Positions 24,474-34,716 are shown, counted from the first letter of the stretch. The stretch is DNA of 64,000 nt from Paenibacillus monticola (GCF_009664975.1 NZ_WJXB01000012.1:178564-242563), one strand, 5' to 3'. Numbers and translations: made by a program. Notes: generated from the letters alone by a model not told the origin.

Positions 24474-25483
24474 GTACCGGGGCGGGAGCCGGAGTTCCAA
24501 CAGGAGGCGGCAAGTGGACCCGGCGCGGTGAATGGTTGGAGGCGATGCCGGGTAAGGTTATTACCGGAGCAGCCGACAGTGAAGCGGCAGTTGATAAGTG
24601 GCTGCTGGATACAGTGGGCATGCCCGAGAAGCTGCATATGCGGCTGCGCCGTGAGGGGGGCATCCAGTGGAAGGGAGATCGACTGCGGCTGGCGCTTTTT
24701 CCAGACCGGGAAGCAGGGATCGAACCGGTGTGGCAGGAGCAGGAGCTTGACGTTCTGCATGAGGATGATTTCTGTCTAGTTGTCCATAAGCCAGCTGGAA
24801 TGGCCGTTCATCCGGACGGCAGTGGTGTAGGCGTGACTCTGGATCATCTCGTTGCTTCGCATTATGCGGCTTCTGGTGGCGGAGTTGCTGTGCGCCATAT
24901 TCATCGGCTAGACAAGGATACAACCGGTCCGGTGCTTTATGCGAAGAATGAGTTCGCCCAGCTGGTGCTCGACGAGGGTATGCGCGAGAAGACGATCTCG
25001 CGACAGTATGTGGCTATTGTCAAAGGCGTAGTTCCACCAACGCTTAAGGTGATCGATGCTCCAATTGGCCGCGACCGTCATCATGCGGTGCGCAGAAGGG
25101 TCTCACCCGGTGGACAAGCTGCAGTGACCCGGATTACCGGTTGTAAGGTGCTGCGTGGCGCAAGTCTGCTGAAGGTGCAGCTAGAGACCGGTCGCACGCA
25201 CCAGATCCGCGTCCACCTCAGCCATATGGGCTACCCGCTATATGGAGATGAGCTTTACGGCGGACCTGCTTGGGTAGGTGCAACTGGCGTGAGTACTCGC
25301 GTTCAGGCCTGGTTAAAGACGGACAGTCCCAGTGGTTCCAGCGGTTCTGACCGTCAGGCGCTGCACGGTGAGTTGCTAATGTTCAGCCACCCCTGGAGTG
25401 GTGAGCAATTGGCAGTGAATGATCCGTGGCCGGAGGATATGCTGCGGTTGCGGGATTTACTGGCAGGCGGCCCACAGGTTTAG
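24470..25483 (+). CDS. RluA-family pseudouridine synthase
   Basis: RNA pseudouridine synthase of the RluA/RluD family. The catalytic Asp148 is in HRLDKDTTG; the adjoining VHKPAGMAVHP, RQYVAIVKG and LETGRTHQIRVHLSHMGYPLYGD motifs complete the family set. The usual residue after HRLDxxTSG is Ser; here it is Thr. The N-terminal part has a weak S4-like region (LHMRLRREGGIQWKGDRLRL). Start choice is unclear: TTG 24470 overlaps the hemL stop; ATG 24545 has GGAGG too close. RNA target unknown. Its place behind hemL links it to the hem transcript only by position. Confidence 0.88.
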   Translation: MSTGAGAGVPTGGGKWTRRGEWLEAMPGKVITGAADSEAAVDKWLLDTVGMPEKLHMRLRREGGIQWKGDRLRLALFPDREAGIEPVWQEQELDVLHEDDFCLVVHKPAGMAVHPDGSGVGVTLDHLVASHYAASGGGVAVRHIHRLDKDTTGPVLYAKNEFAQLVLDEGMREKTISRQYVAIVKGVVPPTLKVIDAPIGRDRHHAVRRRVSPGGQAAVTRITGCKVLRGASLLKVQLETGRTHQIRVHLSHMGYPLYGDELYGGPAWVGATGVSTRVQAWLKTDSPSGSSGSDRQALHGELLMFSHPWSGEQLAVNDPWPEDMLRLRDLLAGGPQV

Positions 25484-25513
25484 CTTGGAATTCTACACTC
25501 TCATACAGACTTC

Positions 25514-25546
25514 AAAGAACCCGGTCAGAAGATGACTGGGTTCTTT
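25514..25546 (+). terminator. Hairpin between convergent RluA-type and GGDEF genes
   Basis: A 14-bp stem AAAGAACCCGGTCA / TGACTGGGTTCTTT (one G-U) with 5-nt loop. There is no good T-tract on either strand beyond the T of the stem, but its position between convergent genes suggests a bidirectional terminator. Confidence 0.7.
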
Positions 25547-25605
25547 GTGGTGCAAATATAAGAATTTATTTCACGGAGAAAGGTGCTCCATCTAGCGCAG
25601 TCTCT

Positions 25606-26850
25606 TTATTCTGCAGATAAACTAAGCTCATTTTTGTAGGAGAGCCGGTTTCTTCCGAGCTTTTTGGACTCCAGCAGCAGCTGATCCGCATAGACATAAC
25701 CTTTTTCCATGGAAATCGATTGGCCGGTCTTGTAATAGTACAGCCCAAATGAAGCTGAATAAGTGACCGAAATGCTCTGATCTTCGTACTCTGCAATGAC
25801 ACTATGGTGATTAACATTCTCCAGAATCTGTTCAATTAACGAAAAGCATTGTTCAAAGGGCTTGTTTCGCAGAAAAAATGTGAATTCTTCTCCGCCACTG
25901 CGAAATAAAATATCATCCTTTTGCAAATGTGCTTGCAGGGTTTTGGCAAAATGCTGGATGACCCGGTCACCAACAGCATGGTTATAACTGTCGTTGATTT
26001 TTTTGAATTTATCGATATCTGCCACGACAATTCCGACATATTCTCCACTCGGGTTCAACTCTTTCATCATTTTGTCCATGTAAGCTCGGTTATAAGTGTT
26101 CGTTAGAAAATCTTGATAGGCCATTTGCTCGAATTTGTCCCGTTCAAATTTATTCTGCACACTTTGAGATTTGGAATGAAAAGAAAGGCTGACGACATAA
26201 TTCAGTAAGAAAAGACCAATCAGCATATCCCATTTCTCCATTTGCAGTAGACGTAATAATAAGCCGTTAGTAATGGCCACTTTTCCGATGTCGAGCAGAT
26301 TTCTGCTTCTGAAGATCAGATCGACAGCCTCTTTTCGAGTTTTTATGTCTCCAGAAAGAGCAAAGGTAAACACAAGAAAGGAGGAGGACAGCAAGGTGAT
26401 GATACTGACCACTAGCAGAATCAATATCCAGAAACCGAAGGGAATACTCTGAAAACTAGGATTAAGAAGCTGGTACAAATAGTAACCCATTGAACCGCTG
26501 ATCGTAAAGGAACCAATATTATAGAAGGTGTCCAGAAATTCTCCGGGATCTGCCGTCTTGGTCTTCTTTTTGTAAAAAAACACGGTGAAGCGGTAAATGG
26601 TCTCGAAGATTAGTGTTCCTAGAGGGCCAGCAAAAATACCGAAAGATGATGTGTAGCTAATGGCGTAGTCAATGTTCGAATTTCCGCTGCGACTGATTAT
26701 ACGCAATTGGTAATAGAAACTGGAGAACGCCCAATAGAGCAGCAGAGCTTTAATATACGTATTCCCAGGGGGAGTCACTTGTATTGAAGCAGCGACTACA
26801 ACTAGAGAGGAAAGAAACAGGGAAAAGTCGAATAATCTAGCTTTACGCAT
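25606..26850 (-). CDS. Membrane diguanylate cyclase (GGDEF)
   Basis: Makes cyclic di-GMP from two GTP. The N-terminal 200 residues are hydrophobic, with about six membrane segments (5TM-like sensor); the C-terminal GGDEF domain carries DFLTNTYNRAYMD, VADIDKFKKINDSYNHAVGD and the active loop RSGGEEF. The upstream RxxD inhibitory site is replaced by QKDD, so product inhibition is unlikely. Start choice: a longer frame reaches 27036, but ATG 26850 has AAGGAA about 10 nt upstream, giving 414 aa. It lies on the minus strand inside an otherwise plus-oriented block, an insertion between the hem cluster and spoVID. It is not closely similar to the tandem pair at 34.7-37.1 kb. Confidence 0.9.
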   Translation of the reverse strand: MRKARLFDFSLFLSSLVVVAASIQVTPPGNTYIKALLLYWAFSSFYYQLRIISRSGNSNIDYAISYTSSFGIFAGPLGTLIFETIYRFTVFFYKKKTKTADPGEFLDTFYNIGSFTISGSMGYYLYQLLNPSFQSIPFGFWILILLVVSIITLLSSSFLVFTFALSGDIKTRKEAVDLIFRSRNLLDIGKVAITNGLLLRLLQMEKWDMLIGLFLLNYVVSLSFHSKSQSVQNKFERDKFEQMAYQDFLTNTYNRAYMDKMMKELNPSGEYVGIVVADIDKFKKINDSYNHAVGDRVIQHFAKTLQAHLQKDDILFRSGGEEFTFFLRNKPFEQCFSLIEQILENVNHHSVIAEYEDQSISVTYSASFGLYYYKTGQSISMEKGYVYADQLLLESKKLGRNRLSYKNELSLSAE

Positions 26851-27177
26851 AGCGTTTATTTCCTTTCTGTGGTTACAACGATTATATCGAAGAAATGGCC
26901 TGAAATTGATAGTTATTTTTAAAAATAAAAAGAATGATAGCACTCTTTCTGAATTACGCAAGCTGATTTTCTCACAACAAGAAGTATATACCCCTTGTTC
27001 GACTGGTAAGTTCCACATTTCTGCTTCGGTGCTCATTATTAGCGTAGTGCCCTTTAGAACCGTCCAAAGTTGTCATGCCTTCCTATTTGCAGCATATACA
27101 TGAGTGGAGTAACATTTTGGGCTTATGCTCTGGGCTTGTCTCAGGGTTAGAATAGGCCAAGAAGGAGGACATTTCCC

Positions 27178-28506
27178 GTGTTTGACCAGTCCCACGGCTT
27201 GCGGTTTGATATTTATGAACGCATTCATCTGTCGGAAGAACTTCCGGGAATAGCTGAGCTGGAGGAGGTTGAATTACTTCCGGAAATTCAAGTGATTCAG
27301 CGGGAGGACCGAGCTGAGCTGTATGGCCAGCTGCTGCTTACCGGACTCTACCGGGGGGAAGATGACCGAACACAGCGTTTGGAGCATGCGATTCCCGTTG
27401 AGATTACAGTCCCGCTGACACGGGTCAGCTCGTTTGAAGACATAGGGGTAGAGATCGAGAACTTCGATATTGACCTGCTTACGATGCGCACTGTGAACAT
27501 AACAGGTGTGCTCTCGCTGCGTGGGATCGGAGGAGCGGAGGCGGTCGCACCCTGGCAGCAGGAGGAATATACAGTAGCTTATTCTCCTGCGGATAGTGAA
27601 AGGACACTTGAGATCTCGACAGAGATTCGAGAGCCTGAGGGTGATGCTCTTTACGAGAACTCGCTCTGGACGTTTGGGGAGGGGACTGCTGAGGTCACTG
27701 ATAAAGAACGGGAAACTGCTGAGGCTATCGCAGAAGCCGCGGCCAATCCGTTAATCTCCTCTGATTCAGCATCTTACGGGTCTTCAGGCGATACCTATTC
27801 CGTGCAGCAGAAGGACAAGGAATCTAAACTCCGGACGCATAGTTTGGATTCTACAAACGATTCCAAGTCTGAGCTGGCCGATTATTGGCATAAGGCGGAG
27901 CAATGGAATCAGGAACAGCAGGAGCTGACCTTTGATAAAGGTATTGTAGCTAGAGAATCAGCGGATACTGCGGATATCCATAGTGCGAATCAGGAAGCAG
28001 CGCTGCATGTATCGGAAGTTGAGGCTGAAGTAGAGCTGGAGGAAACCTTTGGCGATGAAGCCGTAAGCCCGAATTCAGGAAATGCTTCTGCGAATGAAGC
28101 CTTCGTTTCACCGGAGATTGTTCCACCTGTAGAGGAGAAACATGATCTGAAGATTGCTCTTGGCAGTAAAAAAGAACAGGAGATCAAGGAAAAGGAGCAT
28201 CTCACCTTCTCTTCCTTACTGAGCTCCAGCCGTTCCCGCAAGGCACAGGAGATTCAAATCGCTGAAGAAACCGCTCCAGTTGCAACAGAAGCGGAACCGG
28301 GTAATAACACGGAATGGAAGAGCAGATTTATTGGTGGCTTCGAAGGCGCGGACTTGTTCCGCAAGGTCCGACTCTGTATCGTGCAGCGTGAGGAGACACT
28401 CGATACCATTGCGGAGAAATACCAGCTCAGTGCACGGGAATTGGTGATGTATAACCGACTGTCCGGACAGAACATAGAGGAAGGGCAAGTCTTATACATT
28501 CCGTAA
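27178..28506 (+). CDS. spoVID: Stage VI sporulation protein D (SpoVID), spore coat assembly
   Basis: Mother-cell protein required for the coat to encase the spore, interacting with SafA and SpoIVA in B. subtilis. The N-terminal domain (about 1-140, FDIYERIHLSEELPGIAELE...) matches the SpoVID beta-rich domain, a long acidic low-complexity linker follows (about 150-380), and the C-terminus has a LysM domain (about 398-442, LCIVQREETLDTIAEKYQLS). The GTG start has AAGGAGGACA upstream. Position after hemL matches B. subtilis. ysxE, which follows spoVID there, is missing. A sigma-E-like -10 (CATATACAT, about 27093) is possible but weak. Confidence 0.88.
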   Translation: MFDQSHGLRFDIYERIHLSEELPGIAELEEVELLPEIQVIQREDRAELYGQLLLTGLYRGEDDRTQRLEHAIPVEITVPLTRVSSFEDIGVEIENFDIDLLTMRTVNITGVLSLRGIGGAEAVAPWQQEEYTVAYSPADSERTLEISTEIREPEGDALYENSLWTFGEGTAEVTDKERETAEAIAEAAANPLISSDSASYGSSGDTYSVQQKDKESKLRTHSLDSTNDSKSELADYWHKAEQWNQEQQELTFDKGIVARESADTADIHSANQEAALHVSEVEAEVELEETFGDEAVSPNSGNASANEAFVSPEIVPPVEEKHDLKIALGSKKEQEIKEKEHLTFSSLLSSSRSRKAQEIQIAEETAPVATEAEPGNNTEWKSRFIGGFEGADLFRKVRLCIVQREETLDTIAEKYQLSARELVMYNRLSGQNIEEGQVLYIP

Positions 28507-28569
28507 TCAAAGTAGATGTACAGTAGGAACAGGAGTATCTTTTACTGTGTGAATTGGCTATTACCCAGG

Positions 28570-28598
28570 TTGACTAGGCAACGCTCTAAATGTATTAT
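28570..28598 (+). promoter_or_regulatory. Sigma-A promoter of the valS T-box transcript
   Basis: TTGACT (28570-28575), 17-bp spacer, TATTAT (28593-28598); start expected near 28605. Confidence 0.7.
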
Positions 28599-28604
28599 GG
28601 AGTA

Positions 28605-28932
28605 AGCAATATCTAGTCAAAGACTGGGAACGGGAAGAGTAGGCGGTCAGCCCTTCAGAGAGCGGAAATGTAATTGCTGTGATAATCCGCAGGATGCAAC
28701 CACCGAAGTCGCCCCGGAGTCGCCCCTCTGAGCTTGTCTTCATTACTTTGAAGACAAAGTTAGGTTGTGGCCGGTCGCAGCCGTTATCTGCATGAGTGTC
28801 GCGCTAGGCTTCTAAGAACCGTAAGGGGATAGAGGCAGAGGTTTATTTTCATTGGCGCGAAACAAAGGTGGTACCGCGAAAGAATGGCCTTTCGTCCTTT
28901 GAGACGAAGGGCCTTTTTGTTTTTTTTTTTGA
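28605..28932 (+). promoter_or_regulatory. T-box leader of valS (tRNA-Val sensing)
   Basis: The T-box core GGTGGTACCGCG is at 28867-28878. The terminator is at 28886-28918 (an 11-bp stem GGCCTTTCGTC / GACGAAGGGCC with one G-U pair, then T-rich). Stem I features GGAACGGGAAGAGTA and AGAGAGCGG are at about 28630-28670. A GTC valine codon at 28708-28710 (GAAGTC context) is the candidate specifier; a second GTC lies at 28719-28721. Uncharged tRNA-Val should favour antitermination and valS expression. Confidence 0.92.
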
Positions 28933-29019
28933 GTATTCCGTGTGTGAAATGTAATGAAATAGAATTTTATTCACTTTTGGATGAATTCGGTTAAATATGA
29001 TTTACGGAGGTATCAGAGA

Positions 29020-31749
29020 ATGGCTGATCAAGATCACCTAACAGCAGCAGAGCTGCCGAACCAACAAGATACGGCGGAGGATAACACTGCAACGAATGAT
29101 TCGAAGAGTGATATGCCGACTACATACGATCCCAAAGCGGCAGAACAAAGATGGTACGCCTACTGGGCAGAAGGCGGGTATTTCCGCGCAGGACAACGTC
29201 CTGATGCACAACCCTACAGCATAGTAATTCCCCCTCCGAATGTAACGGGGATGCTGCATATCGGGCATGCGCTTGATTTCACGCTGCAGGATATCCTGAT
29301 TCGCACCAAGCGGATGCAGGGTTTTGATACGCTCTGGCTGCCGGGAACGGACCATGCCGGTATCGCCACACAAACGAAGGTGGAGCAGAAACTGCGCCAG
29401 CAGGGGATTTCCCGGCATGATTTGGGACGTGAGAAGTTTCTCGAGCAGGTATGGGATTGGAAAGCGCAGTATGCCGAAACGATCCATGAGCAATGGGCCA
29501 AAATGGGCCTATCTCTTGATTATTCACGCGAACGTTTCACGCTCGATGAAGGTTTGTCCAAAGCTGTTCGCGAGGTTTTTGTTAAGTTGTATCAGAAAGG
29601 CCTCATCTATCGCGGCAAACGTATTATTAACTGGGACCCAGCAGCACGTACAGCATTGTCTGACATTGAGGTAGAATATAAGGAAGTTAATGGTCACCTG
29701 TACCATCTGCAATATCAACTAAAGGACGGTAGTGGTTCCATTACTGTAGCTACTACACGTCCAGAGACGATGTTGGGCGATACGGCAGTTGCTGTGCATC
29801 CAGAGGATGATCGTTACAAGCATCTGATCGGCAAAACACTAATCCTGCCCATCATCGGCCGTGAAATTCCGATTATTGCAGATGAGTATGTAGACAAGGA
29901 TTTTGGCAGCGGTGCGGTTAAGATTACGCCAGCTCATGATCCGAATGACTTTGAGGTTGGCCTGCGTCATAATCTGCCGCAGATTAACGTAATGGATGAG
30001 AGCGGCACGATGAATGAAGAAGCCGGACCTTATCAGGGACAGGATCGTAGTGATTGCCGCAAGGCTATTACGGCTGATCTAAAGGAGCAAGGTGTACTGA
30101 TCTCCATTGAAGACCATGTGCATCAAGTAGGGCACAGTGAACGCTCAGGAGCTATCGTTGAGCCTTATCTGTCGACACAATGGTTCGTAAAGATGCAGCC
30201 TCTGGCTGAAGTGGCGATCGCCGCTCAGAAGGATGGCAGTGGCGTTAACTTTGTACCTGATCGCTTCGAGAAAATTTTTCTGAACTGGATTGAAAATGTA
30301 CGCGACTGGTGTATTTCCCGCCAACTCTGGTGGGGACATCGTATTCCAGCCTGGTATTCCGAGTCTACGGGAGAGCTGGTTGTAGCTCATGATGAAGAGG
30401 AAGCGCGCAGAATTAGCGGACTTAACGATCTGAAACAGGACGAGGACGTTCTGGATACCTGGTTCAGTTCCGCGCTCTGGCCGTTCTCAACGCTGGGTTG
30501 GCCAGATGAGAGCAGTGAGGATTATCAACGTTATTATCCGAATGATGTGCTTGTAACAGGCTATGATATTATTTACTTCTGGGTAGCGCGTATGATCTTT
30601 ACGGCATTGGAGTTTACGGGTGAGAAACCGTTCTCTGATGTGCTGATGCATGGTCTGGTGCGTGACTCCGAAGGACGCAAAATGTCTAAATCACTCGGCA
30701 ACGGTGTAGATCCTCTGGAGGTTATCGAGCGGTACGGTGCTGATGCGATGCGGTATATGATTTCTACCAGCAGCACAGCAGGCCAGGATCTGCGTTTCCG
30801 CTGGGAACGGGTAGAACAGGCACGTAATTTTGCCAATAAGATCTGGAATGCCTCCCGCTTCGCACTTATGAATCTAGAAGGTGTGAGCTTTGCGGATATT
30901 GACATTTCAGGGGAGCTCAGCACGGCTGATCGTTGGATTCTGCATCGCCTGAACGAAACTTCTCGTGATATTACGCGTCTAATTGACTCATACGAGTTCG
31001 GTGAGACCGGTCGTCTGCTGTATAACTTCATCTGGGATGATCTGTGTGACTGGTATATTGAATTCGCGAAGCTCTCGCTTTACGGAACAGACAGCACTGC
31101 CAAAGCCAAGACACAATCAGTAATTGCTTATGTACTCGACCGCACGATGCGCCTAATTCACCCGTTCATGCCATTTATCTCGGAGGAAATCTGGCAGCAT
31201 TTGCCACATGAAGGCGAGACGATTACATTGGCGGCGTGGCCTGAATATAATGCTACAATGGAAAGTGCATCAGCAGTGGCCGAAATGAACCTGCTGATGG
31301 ATATCATCCGCTCTGTTCGTAATATTCGGGCAGAAGTTAACGTGCCAATGAGCAAAAAAGTTGAATTGATCATCAAAGCCGGAAATGCCGAAACCTTGAG
31401 CATAATCACCCGCAATGACAATTATATCGGACGTTTCTGCAATACCTCATCCTTTGAGGTGGGTCTTAATCCAGAGACTCCTGAGAAGGTAATGTCTGCT
31501 GTTGTAACAGGAGCGGAGCTGCTTCTGCCGCTGTCGGGGCTGATTGATATTGAACAGGAAATTGCCCGCTTGGACAAAGAAGTGCTGTCGCTGAACAATG
31601 AAGTGGAGCGTGTGGAGAAGAAGCTCAGCAATCAGGGTTTCGTCGCTAAAGCGCCTGCTAAAGTCATCGAAGAGGAACGGGCCAAGCAGGCAGATTACTC
31701 TGCCAAACGCGAAAAAGTGCTGGCCCGCATCGCAGAGCTGAGAGGATAA
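29020..31749 (+). CDS. valS: Valyl-tRNA synthetase
   Basis: Class I synthetase that charges tRNA-Val; includes the editing domain that removes misattached threonine. HIGH motif at 80-83 (NVTGMLHIGHALD), KMSKS at 554-558, and a C-terminal coiled-coil arm (EVLSLNNEVERVEKKLS). Start choice: an in-frame ATG at 28981 precedes the GGAGGT box; the ATG 29020 sits 8 nt after it and is the likely start, giving 909 aa. The N-terminal ~35 residues (acidic, low-complexity) are longer than in B. subtilis. Regulated by the T-box upstream; folC follows 5 bp later. Confidence 0.97.
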   Translation: MADQDHLTAAELPNQQDTAEDNTATNDSKSDMPTTYDPKAAEQRWYAYWAEGGYFRAGQRPDAQPYSIVIPPPNVTGMLHIGHALDFTLQDILIRTKRMQGFDTLWLPGTDHAGIATQTKVEQKLRQQGISRHDLGREKFLEQVWDWKAQYAETIHEQWAKMGLSLDYSRERFTLDEGLSKAVREVFVKLYQKGLIYRGKRIINWDPAARTALSDIEVEYKEVNGHLYHLQYQLKDGSGSITVATTRPETMLGDTAVAVHPEDDRYKHLIGKTLILPIIGREIPIIADEYVDKDFGSGAVKITPAHDPNDFEVGLRHNLPQINVMDESGTMNEEAGPYQGQDRSDCRKAITADLKEQGVLISIEDHVHQVGHSERSGAIVEPYLSTQWFVKMQPLAEVAIAAQKDGSGVNFVPDRFEKIFLNWIENVRDWCISRQLWWGHRIPAWYSESTGELVVAHDEEEARRISGLNDLKQDEDVLDTWFSSALWPFSTLGWPDESSEDYQRYYPNDVLVTGYDIIYFWVARMIFTALEFTGEKPFSDVLMHGLVRDSEGRKMSKSLGNGVDPLEVIERYGADAMRYMISTSSTAGQDLRFRWERVEQARNFANKIWNASRFALMNLEGVSFADIDISGELSTADRWILHRLNETSRDITRLIDSYEFGETGRLLYNFIWDDLCDWYIEFAKLSLYGTDSTAKAKTQSVIAYVLDRTMRLIHPFMPFISEEIWQHLPHEGETITLAAWPEYNATMESASAVAEMNLLMDIIRSVRNIRAEVNVPMSKKVELIIKAGNAETLSIITRNDNYIGRFCNTSSFEVGLNPETPEKVMSAVVTGAELLLPLSGLIDIEQEIARLDKEVLSLNNEVERVEKKLSNQGFVAKAPAKVIEEERAKQADYSAKREKVLARIAELRG

Positions 31750-31754
31750 GAGAT

Positions 31755-33128
31755 ATGGAAGACTTACATGGGGGCGAGGGTGCCCCGCTAGGAACTTATA
31801 CAGAAGCAGTAGACTGGATTAACAGCCTTATACCGTTTGGCATCCGTCCTGGTCTGGAGCGGATAGAACTGCTAATGGAGCGCCTTGGGTCTCCAGAGCG
31901 CAGATTGAAGTTCATCCATGTGGCGGGGACGAATGGCAAAGGCTCGACCTGTGCCTTTTTGACAAGTGTATTGCTGAAAAGTGGATATTCGGTGGGTACT
32001 TTCACCTCTCCTTATATCACTAAATTCACCAACCGTTTTCAATATAACGCTACGGATATCCCAGAGGCGACGCTTACGGAACTGGCTAATCTTTTACGTC
32101 CGGAAGTAGAGAGAATTGCTGAAAGTGAGCTTGGTTCACCTACGATGTTCGAGGTCGCTACAGCACTGGCTCTTCTCTATTTCGGTAGAGTCACTTATCC
32201 TGATGTAGTCGTATGGGAGACGGGTCTTGGGGGAAGGCTGGATGTAACGAACATCGTGAATCCAGTCGTGTCGATTATTACAAATGTCGGGTATGACCAT
32301 ACCGACGTTCTGGGAGATACACTAGAACAGATTGCAATGGAAAAGGCTGGTATTATTAAACCGGGCGTACCTGTGATCAGCTGTGTGACACAACCGGAAG
32401 TCATAGCGGTATTGAAGGCTAAAGCGGCAGCTTGCCGCTCTACACTCTATCTTGCCGGAGAAGATTTCAGTTATGAAGTCGCAGGAATTCAAGATGGTGT
32501 ACAGAACTTTAACTTTAAAGGGCCCTTTCGTTCGCTGGAATTAGGGATCGCTATGAAGGGTGAGCATCAGATCAGCAATGCATCCGGAGCCATGATGGCA
32601 CTTGAGGCGCTGCGCCAGTATATGGCGTTTATGCTGGAGGACGAGGATGTTCAGGAGGGCTTCCGCCATACCTTTTGGGCGGGAAGGCTAGAGGAAATAG
32701 GTGCTTCTCCGCGAATCATACTGGATGGAGCACATAATCCCGAAGGTGCAGAGAGCCTGGCCAAGAGCTTACCACAGTATTATAAATATGATCATTTAAA
32801 TTTGCTTATGGGTATGCTGGCAAATAAGCATCATGAATCGTATTTCAAGCATATACTGCCTATAGTGGATACGCTCATCCTGACCGAACCGGATTTCCGG
32901 AAGAAAATGGACGCGGAAGATCTGCAGATTATTGCAGAGAGCCTGCGGGAGAAATATGCCAAAGAAAATTTGGAAATCATAGTAGAACGTGATTGGGGCA
33001 AAGCGCTGCAACTGCTGAAGTCGATAACAGCGGAGAATGACCTTGCTGTCATCTCTGGTACCCTGTATTTAATTTCTGACGTACGCAGTACACTTTTGCA
33101 GCAACCCGATTCTGAAAAAGGCTGGTGA
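31755..33128 (+). CDS. folC: Bifunctional folylpolyglutamate synthase / dihydrofolate synthase
   Basis: Adds glutamate to (dihydro)folates, ATP-dependent Mur-ligase family. The P-loop GTNGKGST is at residues 58-65; GGRLDVTNIV, GYDHTDVLG and DGAHNPEG are the other ligase signatures. 457 aa, slightly longer than usual at the N-terminus. Its ATG is 5 bp after the valS stop with AGAGG upstream, and murC starts 7 bp downstream, so valS-folC-murC appear to be one operon under T-box control. Confidence 0.95.
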   Translation: MEDLHGGEGAPLGTYTEAVDWINSLIPFGIRPGLERIELLMERLGSPERRLKFIHVAGTNGKGSTCAFLTSVLLKSGYSVGTFTSPYITKFTNRFQYNATDIPEATLTELANLLRPEVERIAESELGSPTMFEVATALALLYFGRVTYPDVVVWETGLGGRLDVTNIVNPVVSIITNVGYDHTDVLGDTLEQIAMEKAGIIKPGVPVISCVTQPEVIAVLKAKAAACRSTLYLAGEDFSYEVAGIQDGVQNFNFKGPFRSLELGIAMKGEHQISNASGAMMALEALRQYMAFMLEDEDVQEGFRHTFWAGRLEEIGASPRIILDGAHNPEGAESLAKSLPQYYKYDHLNLLMGMLANKHHESYFKHILPIVDTLILTEPDFRKKMDAEDLQIIAESLREKYAKENLEIIVERDWGKALQLLKSITAENDLAVISGTLYLISDVRSTLLQQPDSEKGW

Positions 33129-33135
33129 CGAACTG

Positions 33136-34512
33136 TTGGATACTACTGAACGTGTGCATTTTATAGGGATCGGCGGCTACGGAATGAGCGCGATTGCCCG
33201 GGTGTTGCTCGAGATGGGATATACGGTTACGGGCTCCGATGTGGCAGCTCAGGAATTGACTGATAAATTGATTGCCAAAGGTGCCAAGGTCTATATCGGG
33301 CATACGGCGGAGCAGGTTAAAGGTGCGGATCTGGTTGTATACTCTACAGCCTTGTCCAATGATAATGTGGAATGGGTTGAGGCGGAGCGGTTGAAGATTC
33401 CGATTCTGCATCGCTCGCAGATGCTGGCCCGGCTGTTAAATCAGCGTAAAGGTGTCGCGGTTGCCGGTGCTCATGGTAAGACTACAACTTCTTCTATGAT
33501 TGCGCTTGTGATGCAAGATTGCGGGGTTGATCCCACCTACATTATCGGTGGGGAAATTATGAATGTTGGCACCAATGCAAAGGCAGGACAAGGGGAGTTT
33601 GTGGTGGCTGAAGCGGATGAGAGTGATGGTTCCTTCCTGCATTATCACCCATGGCTGGCCGTTGTTACGAATATTGAAGCAGATCATCTCGAGAATTACG
33701 GTGGTGATTTTAACCGACTGAAGGCTGCTTATGTGCAGTTTATGAATCAACTGCGCGAAGATGGCACTGCCATTGTGTGCTCGGACGATGAGAATATTAT
33801 CGCTCTATTGCCTGAAGTAACAGGTACGGTGATTACCTATGGTATTAAGTCGCAGACCGCTGATTATATCGCTACCGATATTGTCTTGGGAGACCGTCAG
33901 GTATCCTATACAATGAATGGTTATGGAGAGGTACTGGGACGCATTGAGCTGTCCGTTCCCGGACAATATAATCTGTATAATTCGATGGCTGCCGTCATCG
34001 CTTGTCTCAAGTCAAATATACCCTTCTCAGAAATTGCTGCCGCAATTGTAAAGTTTCATGGTGCTAAACGCCGCTTTCAGGTGCTCGGGGATATAGATGA
34101 GATTCTAATCATAGATGATTACGCTCATCATCCTACCGAGATTCGAGCAACGATCAGCGCTGCCAAAGCGACAGGCAAACGGATTATTGCGGTCTTCCAG
34201 CCTCAAAGGTATACACGAACCTTCTTCTTGCTGGATGCGTTCAGCCGTGCCTTTAGTGAAGCTGACGAGGTAATTATCACCGATATTTACTCACCAGCTG
34301 GAGAGAAGCAGATCGAGGGTGTTACCTCTGCGAAGCTGGTGGACCTAATTGTCGAGAACAGCAATGCGGGCGCACGTTATCTACCTACCAAGGAAGCTGT
34401 GCTGGCAGATTTGCAGGATCGGATCGCTCCCGGTGACCTAGTGATAACGATGGGTGCAGGTGATATTTGGAAGGTTGGATACGCACTGGTAGATGTATTG
34501 AAAAAACGTTAA
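33136..34512 (+). CDS. murC: UDP-N-acetylmuramate--L-alanine ligase
   Basis: Cytosolic peptidoglycan precursor enzyme that adds L-alanine to UDP-MurNAc. N-terminal Rossmann motif HFIGIGGYGMSAIARVL, P-loop GAHGKTT at 111-117, IDDYAHHPTEI in the C-terminal part. 458 aa. The TTG start is the only one fitting the family N-terminus; AAGGCTGGTG upstream is a weak ribosome binding site, and the gene starts 7 bp after folC. A terminator follows at 34526. Confidence 0.95.
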   Translation: MDTTERVHFIGIGGYGMSAIARVLLEMGYTVTGSDVAAQELTDKLIAKGAKVYIGHTAEQVKGADLVVYSTALSNDNVEWVEAERLKIPILHRSQMLARLLNQRKGVAVAGAHGKTTTSSMIALVMQDCGVDPTYIIGGEIMNVGTNAKAGQGEFVVAEADESDGSFLHYHPWLAVVTNIEADHLENYGGDFNRLKAAYVQFMNQLREDGTAIVCSDDENIIALLPEVTGTVITYGIKSQTADYIATDIVLGDRQVSYTMNGYGEVLGRIELSVPGQYNLYNSMAAVIACLKSNIPFSEIAAAIVKFHGAKRRFQVLGDIDEILIIDDYAHHPTEIRATISAAKATGKRIIAVFQPQRYTRTFFLLDAFSRAFSEADEVIITDIYSPAGEKQIEGVTSAKLVDLIVENSNAGARYLPTKEAVLADLQDRIAPGDLVITMGAGDIWKVGYALVDVLKKR

Positions 34513-34525
34513 GTTTGAATCAAAT

Positions 34526-34596
34526 AGCACCTCCGCGACTTCTTGTGGATAATCTCTTAGGTTATCTGTAGGAATTCTAGGGAGGTGCCTTTTTTG
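34526..34596 (+). terminator. Terminator of valS-folC-murC operon
   Basis: GCACCTCC (34527-34534) pairs with GGAGGTGC (34581-34588), with an inner GATAA/TTATC hairpin in the long loop, followed by CTTTTTT. Confidence 0.7.
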
Positions 34597-34716
34597 TATA
34601 TGTAGCCTATTTTACAATTAGAAGTGAAATGGAGAAGGAGATTTGCCGATATAGGCTTAAGGTACTATATTCAGACATAATGCTAATTAATTCCTGCACA
34701 TATGGTGGTGGTACTC

